Shown here one piece after another: positions 18,489-25,539 of a stretch of DNA of 64,000 nucleotides (positions are counted from its first letter, which is position 1; each line of letters starts with the position of its first letter). A program made the translations under genes and the position numbers. Source of the stretch: Collinsella sp. (GTDB taxonomy: Bacteria > Actinomycetota > Coriobacteriia > Coriobacteriales > Coriobacteriaceae). The notes under the pieces are model-generated. The model searched no databases and was not told the DNA's origin. It worked only from the letters and a program-made list of their open reading frames with translations. Where the stretch lies: the NCBI GenBank assembly GCA_018382295.1, contig JAGZQF010000003.1:37010-101009 (forward strand), in the 5' to 3' direction.

Positions 18489-19964
18489 GTGTTTGATTCC
18501 CTGAGCGATCGCCTCAACGACACATTTGACCGCCTGCGCGGCAAGGGCAAGCTGACCGAGGCCGATATTACTTCGGCCATGCGCGATATTCGCATGGCGC
18601 TGCTCGAGGCCGACGTTAACTTTAAGGTTGTCAAGGAGTTCGTCGCCAAGACTAAGGAGCGCTGCATGACCGCAGAGGTCATGGAGTCGCTCTCTCCGGC
18701 GCAAAACGTCGTCAAGATCGTGCTCGACGAGCTTACCGAGATGCTCGGCTCCACCGAGAGCAAGCTCGTCTTTAGCAACCGTATTCCCAATGTCATCATG
18801 CTCGTGGGCCTGCAGGGCTCCGGTAAGACCACGGCTGCCGTAAAGCTGGCCTACCTGCTCAAGAAGCAGGGTCGCTCGCCGTTGCTCGCCGCGTGCGACG
18901 TCTACCGTCCCGCCGCTGCCGACCAGCTGGCCACGCTCGGTGGCGAGATCGGCGTGCCAGTCTTCCGCGGTGACGGCGCGCACCCGGTCGACATTGCCAA
19001 GGGTGCCATCCAGGAGGCCGTCGACCACCTGCGCGATGTGGTCATCGTCGATACCGCCGGTCGTCTGCAGATCGACGAGCAGATGATGCAGGAGGCCGTG
19101 GATATCAAGAAGGCTGTCAAGCCCGATCAGGTGCTGATGGTCGTCGATGCCATGACCGGCCAGGATATCGTCAACGTCGTCTCGACCTTCGCCGAGCGCA
19201 CCGACTTTGACGGCGTGATCATCTCCAAGCTCGATGGCGACGCTCGTGGCGGCGGCGCGCTTTCCGTGCGCCAGGTGACCGGCAAGCCCATCAAGTTCGT
19301 GAGCATGGGCGAGAAACCCGATTCGCTTGAGCCGTTCTACCCCGATCGTATGGCCAAGCGCATTCTGGGTATGGGCGACGTTGTCGGAATTATCGAGAAG
19401 GCCCAGGAGGCCGCCGATGCCGAGCAGCTCGAGGCCGCCGAGCGCATGCTGCGCGAGGGCTTCACCATGAATGACATGCTCGACCAGATGAAGGCCGTCA
19501 AGAAGATGGGCGGCATGAAGGGCATCCTGGGCATGCTCCCCGGCGGCCAGCGTGCGCTCAACCAGATGGGCGGCAACCTGGACGAGGGCATCTTCGACAA
19601 GAACGAGGCCATCATCATGTCGATGACCAAGGAGGAGCGTCTGCGTCCTTCCATCATTAACGGCCAGCGCCGTGCCCGCATTGCCAAGGGCGCCGGCGTG
19701 ACTCCCACCGAGGTCAATAGCCTTATGAAGCAGTGGGGCGAGATGAACAAGATGATGGGCCGCATGCGCACGATGGCCAATCAGGCTCAGGCCGGCGGCA
19801 AGAAGGGCAAAAAGGGCAAGAAGGGCAAGAAGATGCGCATGCCCAATATCCCTGGCCTGGACGCTATGGGTCTGGGCGGCATGGGCGGCCTGGGTACGGG
19901 CGGCCCCAAGTCCGATATGGACCTGCTGCGCCAGATGGAAGCGCAGATGCGCAATAAGAAATAA
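18489..19964 (+). CDS. ffh: Signal recognition particle protein Ffh
   Basis: SRP54 GTPase that binds signal peptides and 4.5S RNA. The 491-residue chain has the N domain, the G domain (GLQGSGKTTAAVKLA, DVYRPAAADQL, DTAGRLQID, SKLDGDARGG) and the methionine-rich M domain from about 325. The C-terminus is a GKKGKKGKK-type basic run followed by a glycine/methionine-rich tail. Start GTG 18489 with AAGGAG. No SRP RNA gene is visible nearby. Confidence 0.97.
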   Translation: MFDSLSDRLNDTFDRLRGKGKLTEADITSAMRDIRMALLEADVNFKVVKEFVAKTKERCMTAEVMESLSPAQNVVKIVLDELTEMLGSTESKLVFSNRIPNVIMLVGLQGSGKTTAAVKLAYLLKKQGRSPLLAACDVYRPAAADQLATLGGEIGVPVFRGDGAHPVDIAKGAIQEAVDHLRDVVIVDTAGRLQIDEQMMQEAVDIKKAVKPDQVLMVVDAMTGQDIVNVVSTFAERTDFDGVIISKLDGDARGGGALSVRQVTGKPIKFVSMGEKPDSLEPFYPDRMAKRILGMGDVVGIIEKAQEAADAEQLEAAERMLREGFTMNDMLDQMKAVKKMGGMKGILGMLPGGQRALNQMGGNLDEGIFDKNEAIIMSMTKEERLRPSIINGQRRARIAKGAGVTPTEVNSLMKQWGEMNKMMGRMRTMANQAQAGGKKGKKGKKGKKMRMPNIPGLDAMGLGGMGGLGTGGPKSDMDLLRQMEAQMRNKK

Positions 19965-19984
19965 CGACTGGTTGAGTCGTGTAT

Positions 19985-20024
19985 GGCGAAGGCCGCCTGG
20001 ATCGTATTCCAGGTGGCCTTCGCC
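19985..20024. terminator. 17-bp hairpin between convergent ffh and the DUF134 gene
   Basis: GGCGAAGGCCGCCTGGA and its complement (one G-T pair) enclose a six-base loop. There is no T run on the plus side, so it may act as a processing or bidirectional barrier and not as a classic terminator. Confidence 0.55.
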
Positions 20025-20080
20025 GTTCGTTCGCAGGTTGTCGCACGCGCGGAAGCGTGTTGACGTTGAGATGCTTGCCG

Positions 20081-20845
20081 TTAGTGGCAGCCGCAGCCCT
20101 CGTGGCCCTCGTGCTCGTGATGGCCGTGGCAACCACAGGATTCGCCGTGCTCATGGGCGTGCTCGTGGTCATGGCCATGGCAGTCGCAGGTGGCCTCGTC
20201 GTTCTGTGCGAGCGTGCCGGCAATGAGGGCCTCGACGCAGGCATCGCAGCTGCCCTGGGCGCCCGCATAGACCGTGATGCCGGCTTGGGCAAGCGCGTTG
20301 ATAGCGCCGCCGCCGATACCGCCGCAAATGAGCGTGTCAACGCCACCGTTGGCAAGCAGGCCCGCCAAGGCGCCGTGGCCGGTGCCACCGGTGCCTACGA
20401 CCTGCTCGTTGAGCACCTTGCCATCCTGGATGTCGTAGATCTTGAACTGCTCGCTGCGGCCAAAGTGCATAAAGATGTTGCCGTTGTCGTACGTCGTTGC
20501 CACCCTCATGGTGCCGACCTCCTTTGCTGGCCATGCGGCCGTCGTCGTGGCGATGGGGGAGTACGCGATATTGCCGCCCGCGATGACGAGCGCTCGTCCG
20601 TTGACCAGCGCTTCGGCCACCTTGCGATGCGCGCGGCTGCAAATGGCCGCCACCGTTGCGCGGGCGATGCCCATCTGCTGGGCGACCGCCTCTTGGTTGA
20701 GACCTTCCAGGTCGCACAGGCGCAGCACCTCAAGCTCGTCGACGGTCATGTCGATGGCATCACCGCTGGCCAGGCCATCGGGGGTAAAGCCGCGGTATTC
20801 GGGGATGATCCCGACGCGGCGCAGTTTTTCGCGTCTTCCTGCCAT
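20081..20845 (-). CDS. DUF134 DNA-binding domain fused to a NifX/NifB-type cofactor domain with His/Cys-rich tail
   Basis: A 254-residue protein in three parts. Residues 1-90 match DUF134 (UPF0251): a sigma-region-4-like helix-turn-helix in VDELEVLRLCDLEGLNQEAV followed by IARATVAAICSRAHRKVAEAL. Residues about 112-215 match the dinitrogenase iron-molybdenum cofactor family (MRVATTYDNG, FGRSEQFKIYD, CGGIGGGAINAL). The last 35 residues hold 12 histidines and 6 cysteines in CHGHDHEHAHEH-like runs, a likely metal-binding tail. ATG 20845 follows AAGGAG. Both domains are known separately and in neighbouring genes. A metal-responsive regulator is my inference. Confidence 0.85.
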   Translation of the reverse strand: MAGRREKLRRVGIIPEYRGFTPDGLASGDAIDMTVDELEVLRLCDLEGLNQEAVAQQMGIARATVAAICSRAHRKVAEALVNGRALVIAGGNIAYSPIATTTAAWPAKEVGTMRVATTYDNGNIFMHFGRSEQFKIYDIQDGKVLNEQVVGTGGTGHGALAGLLANGGVDTLICGGIGGGAINALAQAGITVYAGAQGSCDACVEALIAGTLAQNDEATCDCHGHDHEHAHEHGESCGCHGHHEHEGHEGCGCH

Positions 20846-20859
20846 GCACACTCCTTATC

Positions 20860-20871
20860 TGACATATGTCA
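20860..20871. promoter_or_regulatory. Candidate operator 1 of the DUF134 gene
   Basis: The perfect palindrome TGACATATGTCA covers the predicted transcription start of the minus-strand gene, whose -10 (TATCCT, 20882-20877) and -35 (TTGCGC, 20904-20899) lie beside it with a 16-base spacer. Likely target of the gene's own helix-turn-helix; untested. Confidence 0.5.
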
Positions 20872-20909
20872 ACAATAGGATAACGCGTTAGTCGTTGGGC
20901 GCAAGGCAT

Positions 20910-20927
20910 TTCTGTCATATGTCAGAA
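20910..20927. promoter_or_regulatory. Candidate operator 2 of the DUF134 gene
   Basis: TTCTGTCATATGTCAGAA is nearly symmetric and shares CATATGTCA with operator 1. Its centre is 52 bases away, close to five helical turns, and just upstream of the predicted -35. The two sites would flank the promoter on one DNA face. Confidence 0.45.
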
Positions 20928-21001
20928 AAAGGCTAAGATGCCTCGTTGCCGCATGCGGAGCCGCGCTGCCGTGCATTGCGTGTGCCGGACTAAGTGTCCA
21001 A

Positions 21002-21029
21002 TTCGACACTCGCGCGCCTGGGCTACAAT
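21002..21029 (+). promoter_or_regulatory. Candidate promoter of thyA-folA
   Basis: TTCGAC at 21002-21007, a 16-base spacer and TACAAT at 21024-21029 give a start about 28 bases before the thyA ATG. Confidence 0.45.
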
Positions 21030-21063
21030 AAATCTCGCTTATAGGCGACTGACAGGAGGGTCA

Positions 21064-21912
21064 ATGAGCAAAGCTGATCAGCAGTTTGTAACCATGTGCC
21101 GCGATATCTTGGACCATGGCACCACCACCGAGGGCCAAAAGGTCCGTCCGGTGTGGGAGGACGGCACCCCTGCCTATACCATTAAAAACTTTGGTGTCAC
21201 GGCGCGCTATGATCTGCGCGAGGAGTTCCCCGCGCTCACCCTGCGTCGTACGGCGCTTAAGTCTGCCATGGACGAGATTCTGTGGATCTATCAAAAGAAG
21301 TCCAATAACGTGCATGATCTCAACAGCCATATCTGGGATGAGTGGGCCGATGAGACCGGTTCCATCGGTAAAGCCTACGGCTATCAGATTGGTCAGAAGA
21401 GCCATTACGCCGAGGGCGACTTCGACCAGATGGACCGTGTGCTGTACGACCTTAAGCACACGCCGTATAGTCGCCGCATTATGACCAATACGTACGTGTT
21501 TAGCGATCTGTCCGAGATGCACCTTTATCCGTGCGCCTATAGCGTGACCTATAACGTGACGCAGCGTCCTCAGGACGACAAGCCGACGCTCAACATGATT
21601 CTCAACCAGCGCAGCCAGGACATTTTGGCCGCGAACAACTGGAACGTGTGCCAGTACGCCATTTTGCTGATGATGGTCGCGCAGTCGGTCGATATGATTC
21701 CCGGTGAGCTGCTGCACGTGATCGCCGACGCCCATATCTATGATCGTCATGTCGATATCGTCCGCGAGCTTATCGAGCGTCCGCAGTTTGCGGCACCCAA
21801 GGTAACGCTCAACCCCGATGTGCATGACTTCTATGCGTTTACGACCGATGACCTGATCGTCGAGGGCTATGAGCACGGCCCGCAGGTCAAGAACATTCCC
21901 ATTGCGGTGTAG
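21064..21912 (+). CDS. thyA: Thymidylate synthase (ThyA type)
   Basis: Methylates dUMP to dTMP using methylene-tetrahydrofolate, releasing dihydrofolate. The 282-residue protein has the nucleophilic cysteine in LYPCAYSV and the folate and dUMP contacts in LNQRSQDILAANNWN. ATG 21064 has a GGAGGG ribosome site; the frame is open to 20938 without similarity. folA follows directly, and its product recycles the dihydrofolate, so the pair forms a small pathway operon. Confidence 0.95.
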   Translation: MSKADQQFVTMCRDILDHGTTTEGQKVRPVWEDGTPAYTIKNFGVTARYDLREEFPALTLRRTALKSAMDEILWIYQKKSNNVHDLNSHIWDEWADETGSIGKAYGYQIGQKSHYAEGDFDQMDRVLYDLKHTPYSRRIMTNTYVFSDLSEMHLYPCAYSVTYNVTQRPQDDKPTLNMILNQRSQDILAANNWNVCQYAILLMMVAQSVDMIPGELLHVIADAHIYDRHVDIVRELIERPQFAAPKVTLNPDVHDFYAFTTDDLIVEGYEHGPQVKNIPIAV

Positions 21913-21921
21913 GTGGTGCTC

Positions 21922-22440
21922 ATGACGTGTAAGCTATCTGCTATCGTCGCCGTGTGTGACGATTGGGGCATTGGGTGCGAGGGCGACATGGTGGTGTCCA
22001 ATCGCGCCGATATGCGCCATTTTGTGGCCTGCACCAAGGGCTGCCCGGTTATCATGGGACGCAAGACCCTGCTGAGTTTTCCCGGCGGGCGTCCGCTCAA
22101 GAACCGCCGCAATATCGTGCTCACCCGCGACGAGAGCTTTGCCCCCGAGGGCGTCGACGTGGTGCATAGTATCGACGAGGCGCTCGCCGCGGTTGCCGAT
22201 GAGCCCGTTGCCTGGGTGATCGGTGGCGGCGATGTCTATCGGCATTTTTTGCCGTATTGCGTCGAGGCCGAGGTCACGCATAACCACTGCGTCCATGTCG
22301 TGGATACGTACTTTCCCGATTTGGAAGCCGATCCTGCGTGGGAGATTGCGCAGCGTAGCGGGGTCGCGACGATTGCCGCCGGTGAGGGTGACGAGGGCGT
22401 CGATTATGAGTTCGTGACGTATCGTCGCATCGAGGCGTAA
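21922..22440 (+). CDS. folA: Dihydrofolate reductase
   Basis: Reduces dihydrofolate to tetrahydrofolate with NADPH. The 172-residue protein shows the family N-terminus LSAIVAVCDDWGIG, PVIMGRKTLLSFPGGRPL and the GGGDVYRHFLP motif. I chose ATG 21922, five bases after AGGTGG; GTG at 21913 directly after the thyA stop is the alternative and would add three residues. It follows thyA and is likely co-transcribed. Confidence 0.93.
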   Translation: MTCKLSAIVAVCDDWGIGCEGDMVVSNRADMRHFVACTKGCPVIMGRKTLLSFPGGRPLKNRRNIVLTRDESFAPEGVDVVHSIDEALAAVADEPVAWVIGGGDVYRHFLPYCVEAEVTHNHCVHVVDTYFPDLEADPAWEIAQRSGVATIAAGEGDEGVDYEFVTYRRIEA

Positions 22441-22508
22441 ATCGTCTGGCGTGAACGGTATCATCGGGTTGATTGAATGCATGGGGCGGCGCTTAGCGTC
22501 GCCTCGTT

Positions 22509-22517
22509 TGGTATAGA
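22509..22517 (+). promoter_or_regulatory. Candidate extended -10 promoter of the SpoU gene
   Basis: TGGTATAGA fits the TGnTATAAT form. If used, transcription starts near 22524 and the ATG at 22517 cannot be the translation start, which favours ATG 22550. Confidence 0.4.
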
Positions 22518-22549
22518 TGTGCTGTAAAGAAGGGTGCGGGCTGGCTGCT

Positions 22550-23464
22550 ATGACTGATGCCGTTGAGGTTCTGCGAATTGATTCGCTCGAGGACGAGCGG
22601 CTCGATGCCTACGTGCGACTGACCGAGCGTGAGCTTCGCTGCGTGCTGGAGCCGCAGAAGGGCATTTTTATCGCTGAGAGTGCCAAGGTCATCGAGCGTG
22701 CGGTTCGCGCCGGATATGAGCCGGTGAGCTTTCTTCTGGGCGAGCGCTGGCTCGACCAGATGATGCCGCTGTTTGACCAGCTTGTCGTGCGCGAGGGAGC
22801 GGGTCCGGTTCCCGTGTTCGTGGCCTCCATGGAGCTCATGGAGCAGTTGACGGGCTTTAACGTGACGCGCGGCGCGCTGGCGGCGTTCCGTCGCCCGCGT
22901 CAGATTCCGGTTGATGAGTTCTTGGGCGGCGTTGTCGAGGCGGCGGGGGGTCGTCCGGTGCGCGTGTGCGTGCTTGAGGGTATTGTCGATCACACCAATG
23001 TTGGCGCGATTTTCCGCTCGGCTGCCGCATTGAACGTTGACGGTATTTTGGTCAGCCCGACGTGCTGCGATCCACTGTATCGTCGCTCGGCCCGCGTGAG
23101 CATGGGCACCGTGTTTCAGGTGCCGTGGACGCGCATTGGCAGCGAGGCTCGTGTGTGGCCGCATGATGGTCTGAGCGCGTTGCACGATGCCGGTTTTTCG
23201 TGTGCCGCTATGGCGTTGACGGACGACTCTGTTTCGCTTGATGATCCTGTACTGCGGAAGATTGATCGCTTGGCGATTTTTATGGGCACCGAGGGTGCCG
23301 GCTTGGGCGCCAAGACCATTGCCGGCTGTGACCACGCGGTGCGCATTCCGATGGCGCACGGGGTCGATTCGCTCAACGTGGCCGCGGCGAGCGCCGTCGC
23401 CTTTTGGCAGCTGTGCCCGCACGTGAGCAATGAGTATCACTACCAGCCGGGTTTGTATCACTAG
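22550..23464 (+). CDS. TrmH/SpoU family RNA 2'-O-methyltransferase
   Basis: A 304-residue RNA ribose methyltransferase of the SPOUT fold. The N-terminal 120 residues form the substrate-binding part (FIAESAKVIERA). The C-terminal knot domain has VDHTNVGAIFRSAAAL, FMGTEGAGLG and the SAM-binding IPMAHGVDSLNVAAAS. The target (tRNA or 23S rRNA) cannot be told from sequence. ATG 22550 is favoured by the promoter position; ATG 22517 would add 11 residues. Ribosome sites before both are weak. Confidence 0.9.
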   Translation: MTDAVEVLRIDSLEDERLDAYVRLTERELRCVLEPQKGIFIAESAKVIERAVRAGYEPVSFLLGERWLDQMMPLFDQLVVREGAGPVPVFVASMELMEQLTGFNVTRGALAAFRRPRQIPVDEFLGGVVEAAGGRPVRVCVLEGIVDHTNVGAIFRSAAALNVDGILVSPTCCDPLYRRSARVSMGTVFQVPWTRIGSEARVWPHDGLSALHDAGFSCAAMALTDDSVSLDDPVLRKIDRLAIFMGTEGAGLGAKTIAGCDHAVRIPMAHGVDSLNVAAASAVAFWQLCPHVSNEYHYQPGLYH

Positions 23465-23518
23465 GCAGATATTTTGCACTGGGCTCTGATTCGGGGTGTT
23501 TCGGTCGACGCCGGTCGG

Positions 23519-23527
23519 TGCTAAGCT
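23519..23527 (+). promoter_or_regulatory. Candidate extended -10 promoter of the MATE gene
   Basis: TGCTAAGCT lies 62 bases before the predicted GTG start, in a gap with no gene. No clear -35 element. Confidence 0.35.
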
Positions 23528-23589
23528 GGTATTTGCTTTGGTCTTAAATTGCCGTTTTGTTGTTTAACATACGTTGGCGGGGAGGGCGT

Positions 23590-24939
23590 GTGGCTAAGAA
23601 ATCTACGGCTATCGATGTAACGCAGGGTGTCATTTGGCAACAGCTGCTGTCGCTGTGCGTTCCCATCTTTTTTAGTTCGTTTTTTCAGCAGGCCTACACG
23701 CTTATCGGTACGTATATCGTTGGCCAGTTTGGCGGCAAGCTCGCGCTGGGTGGCATTCAAGCCACGATGGTGCTCACCGAGCTCTGCATTGGCTTTTGCG
23801 TTGGCGTCGGCGCCGGCTGCGCGGTCATTACCGGTCAGTATTTTGGCCAGCACGATGATGAGCGACTGAGTCGTTCGGTCCATACAGCCATGACGCTCGC
23901 GCTGGTGGGCGGTATCGCTTTCTCGATTCTTGGCATAGTGTTCGTTGAGCCCATGCTGGTGCTTATGAACACGCCGCATGAACTATTGGCCGAGGGCGTG
24001 GCCTATGCTCGCTGTTATTTTGCCGCGATGGTTGCGGCACTGCTGCTTAATATGGGAACCGCACTGCTGCGTGCCGTGGGCGACACGCGCGGCCCCGCCG
24101 TGATCATTGCCTCTGGCTGCCTGGTTAACGTGGTGCTGGATATCATTTTTGTCGCTGTGTTGCATATGGAGGCGCTGGGCTGCGGCATCGCGGTGGCGCT
24201 GACCATTTGCTCCAATGCAACGATGATCGTGTTGCGCATGATGCGCGCTCCGGGTGCATGGCGTCTTTCGCTGTCTAAGCTCGGTATCGATCGCGGTATT
24301 TGCAAGAGTATGATCTCGTGTGGTCTGCCACTCGGTTTTCAATCGGCTGCCTATTCGATCTCGAACGTGCTGATCCAGGTATCGGTTAATTCGTTTGGCG
24401 CCGATGTCACGACTGCTTGGGGTCTATCTGGGCGCCTGGATGGCATTATCTGGATGGTGACCGAGGCGCTCGGCGTATCGATCACTACGTTCTCGGCGCA
24501 GAACTTTGGCGCGCGCAACTACGAGCGCATGCGCAAGGGCTACCATACGTCGCTCGTGCTGTCGTTTATGCTCATTGGTGGCCTGTCTGCCGTGCTGCTG
24601 GTGTTCTCGGGCCCGCTGTCGCGTTTGTTTGTCGACGATGCTTCGATTTCGGCGTACACCACGACTATCCTCCATTTCATTGCGCCGTTCTATGCGATTT
24701 TCTCGATTATCGAGAACGCCTCGGGTTCCATCCGCGGCGCCGGCGTGAGTTTGCAGCCTATGATGCTCACCATCTTTGGCACCGTTGTCTTGAGGGTGAT
24801 CTGGGTGTTTGCGATCATGCCCTTCGATCCGTCGCTCGAGCATCTACTGCTGGTCTACCCCGTAACGTGGCTCATTACGGCCACGATGTTCACCATCTAC
24901 CACCACAGCGGCAACTGGCTCGGCCGCGCCACCGCCTAG
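23590..24939 (+). CDS. MATE family efflux transporter
   Basis: A 449-residue inner-membrane protein with about 12 hydrophobic segments in two similar halves, as in MATE cation/drug antiporters of the NorM/DinF group. Recognisable parts are LLSLCVPIFFSSFFQQAYTL at the start and the internal repeat beginning ICKSMISCGLPLGFQSAAYS. GTG 23590 follows GGGGAGGG; TTG/ATG-type starts upstream lack support. Substrate unknown. It ends inside a palindrome shared with the convergent adenosyltransferase gene. Confidence 0.9.
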   Translation: MAKKSTAIDVTQGVIWQQLLSLCVPIFFSSFFQQAYTLIGTYIVGQFGGKLALGGIQATMVLTELCIGFCVGVGAGCAVITGQYFGQHDDERLSRSVHTAMTLALVGGIAFSILGIVFVEPMLVLMNTPHELLAEGVAYARCYFAAMVAALLLNMGTALLRAVGDTRGPAVIIASGCLVNVVLDIIFVAVLHMEALGCGIAVALTICSNATMIVLRMMRAPGAWRLSLSKLGIDRGICKSMISCGLPLGFQSAAYSISNVLIQVSVNSFGADVTTAWGLSGRLDGIIWMVTEALGVSITTFSAQNFGARNYERMRKGYHTSLVLSFMLIGGLSAVLLVFSGPLSRLFVDDASISAYTTTILHFIAPFYAIFSIIENASGSIRGAGVSLQPMMLTIFGTVVLRVIWVFAIMPFDPSLEHLLLVYPVTWLITATMFTIYHHSGNWLGRATA

Positions 24940-24965
24940 CCATTCGGGACGTCCCCAATGGCTAG
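24936..24965. repeat. Short palindromic element between convergent genes (relative of the 56-base element)
   Basis: CTAGCCATT and AATGGCTAG flank CGGGACGTCCCC. It contains the stop codons of both convergent genes. The GGGACGTCCCC core and TAG ends resemble the element at 4560-4615 with its inner part removed. It may serve as a shared transcription barrier. Confidence 0.6.
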
Positions 24966-25447
24966 TATTCGATGCCTTGGCGGGCTAGGAGTCCTTCGTC
25001 GAAGTAGTGTTTGATGGGGCGCATTTCGGTGACAAGGTCGGCGAGGTTCGCGAGGGGCAGCAGGCCGCGGCCGGTTAGCACGAGCTCCGTGGTGGCGGGC
25101 TTCTGCGCGATCAGCCCCTCCACATCCTTGCGCGTTACAAAGCCGCGGCGCATCGCTTCGCCGAGTTCGTCCAGGATGAGCACATCGACCTGCGAGATCT
25201 GCTCGCGTGCTAGCTCCAGAATCTGTGCCGCGCAGGCCTCGGGCGTGTCGCGGTCGGCTTGTACGATGCGCAGACCCAAACGGGGCGCCGCATCATGCTC
25301 GGCGCAGTGAAGTTTCTTGGCAAACTGCAGCCTAAGAACGTCGAGTCCGTAGCCCGTCGCGCGCAGCGCGAGCCCCAGCGCAGCCGTCGTCTTGCCCTTG
25401 CCGTCGCCTGTATAGATTTGAACCTTGCCGACTTACAGTGATGCCAT
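24962..25447 (-). pseudogene. Cob(I)alamin adenosyltransferase (CobO type) with in-frame stop at codon 5
   Basis: The minus-strand frame encodes a CobO/BtuR-type enzyme: GKVQIYTGDGKGKTTAALGL (P-loop), VDVLILDELGEAMRRGF and ELVLTGRG, ending HYFDEGLLARQGIEY. An ATG at 25447 with AAGGA before it reads Met-Ala-Ser-Leu, then TAA at 25435-25433, then continues in the same frame into the P-loop. No usable start lies between the stop and the P-loop; the first later start (TTG at 25279) loses it. It looks like a nonsense-mutated gene (for example CAA to TAA), a recoded one, or a sequence error. At 161 codons it is also slightly short. Confidence 0.75.
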
Positions 25448-25539
25448 CTCTGTCCTTTCGTGCCCGGCGTCGGTTTATCGCCGGCCGGGTTGGGTATTCT
25501 AGTTAGCATTATCAACCCCAGTAGATGGAGTTCAAGCAG

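Noticed and set aside
19979..20878. 299-codon open frame on the plus strand
   Set aside because: Antisense to the DUF134/NifX-type gene, which has motifs, ribosome site and promoter.
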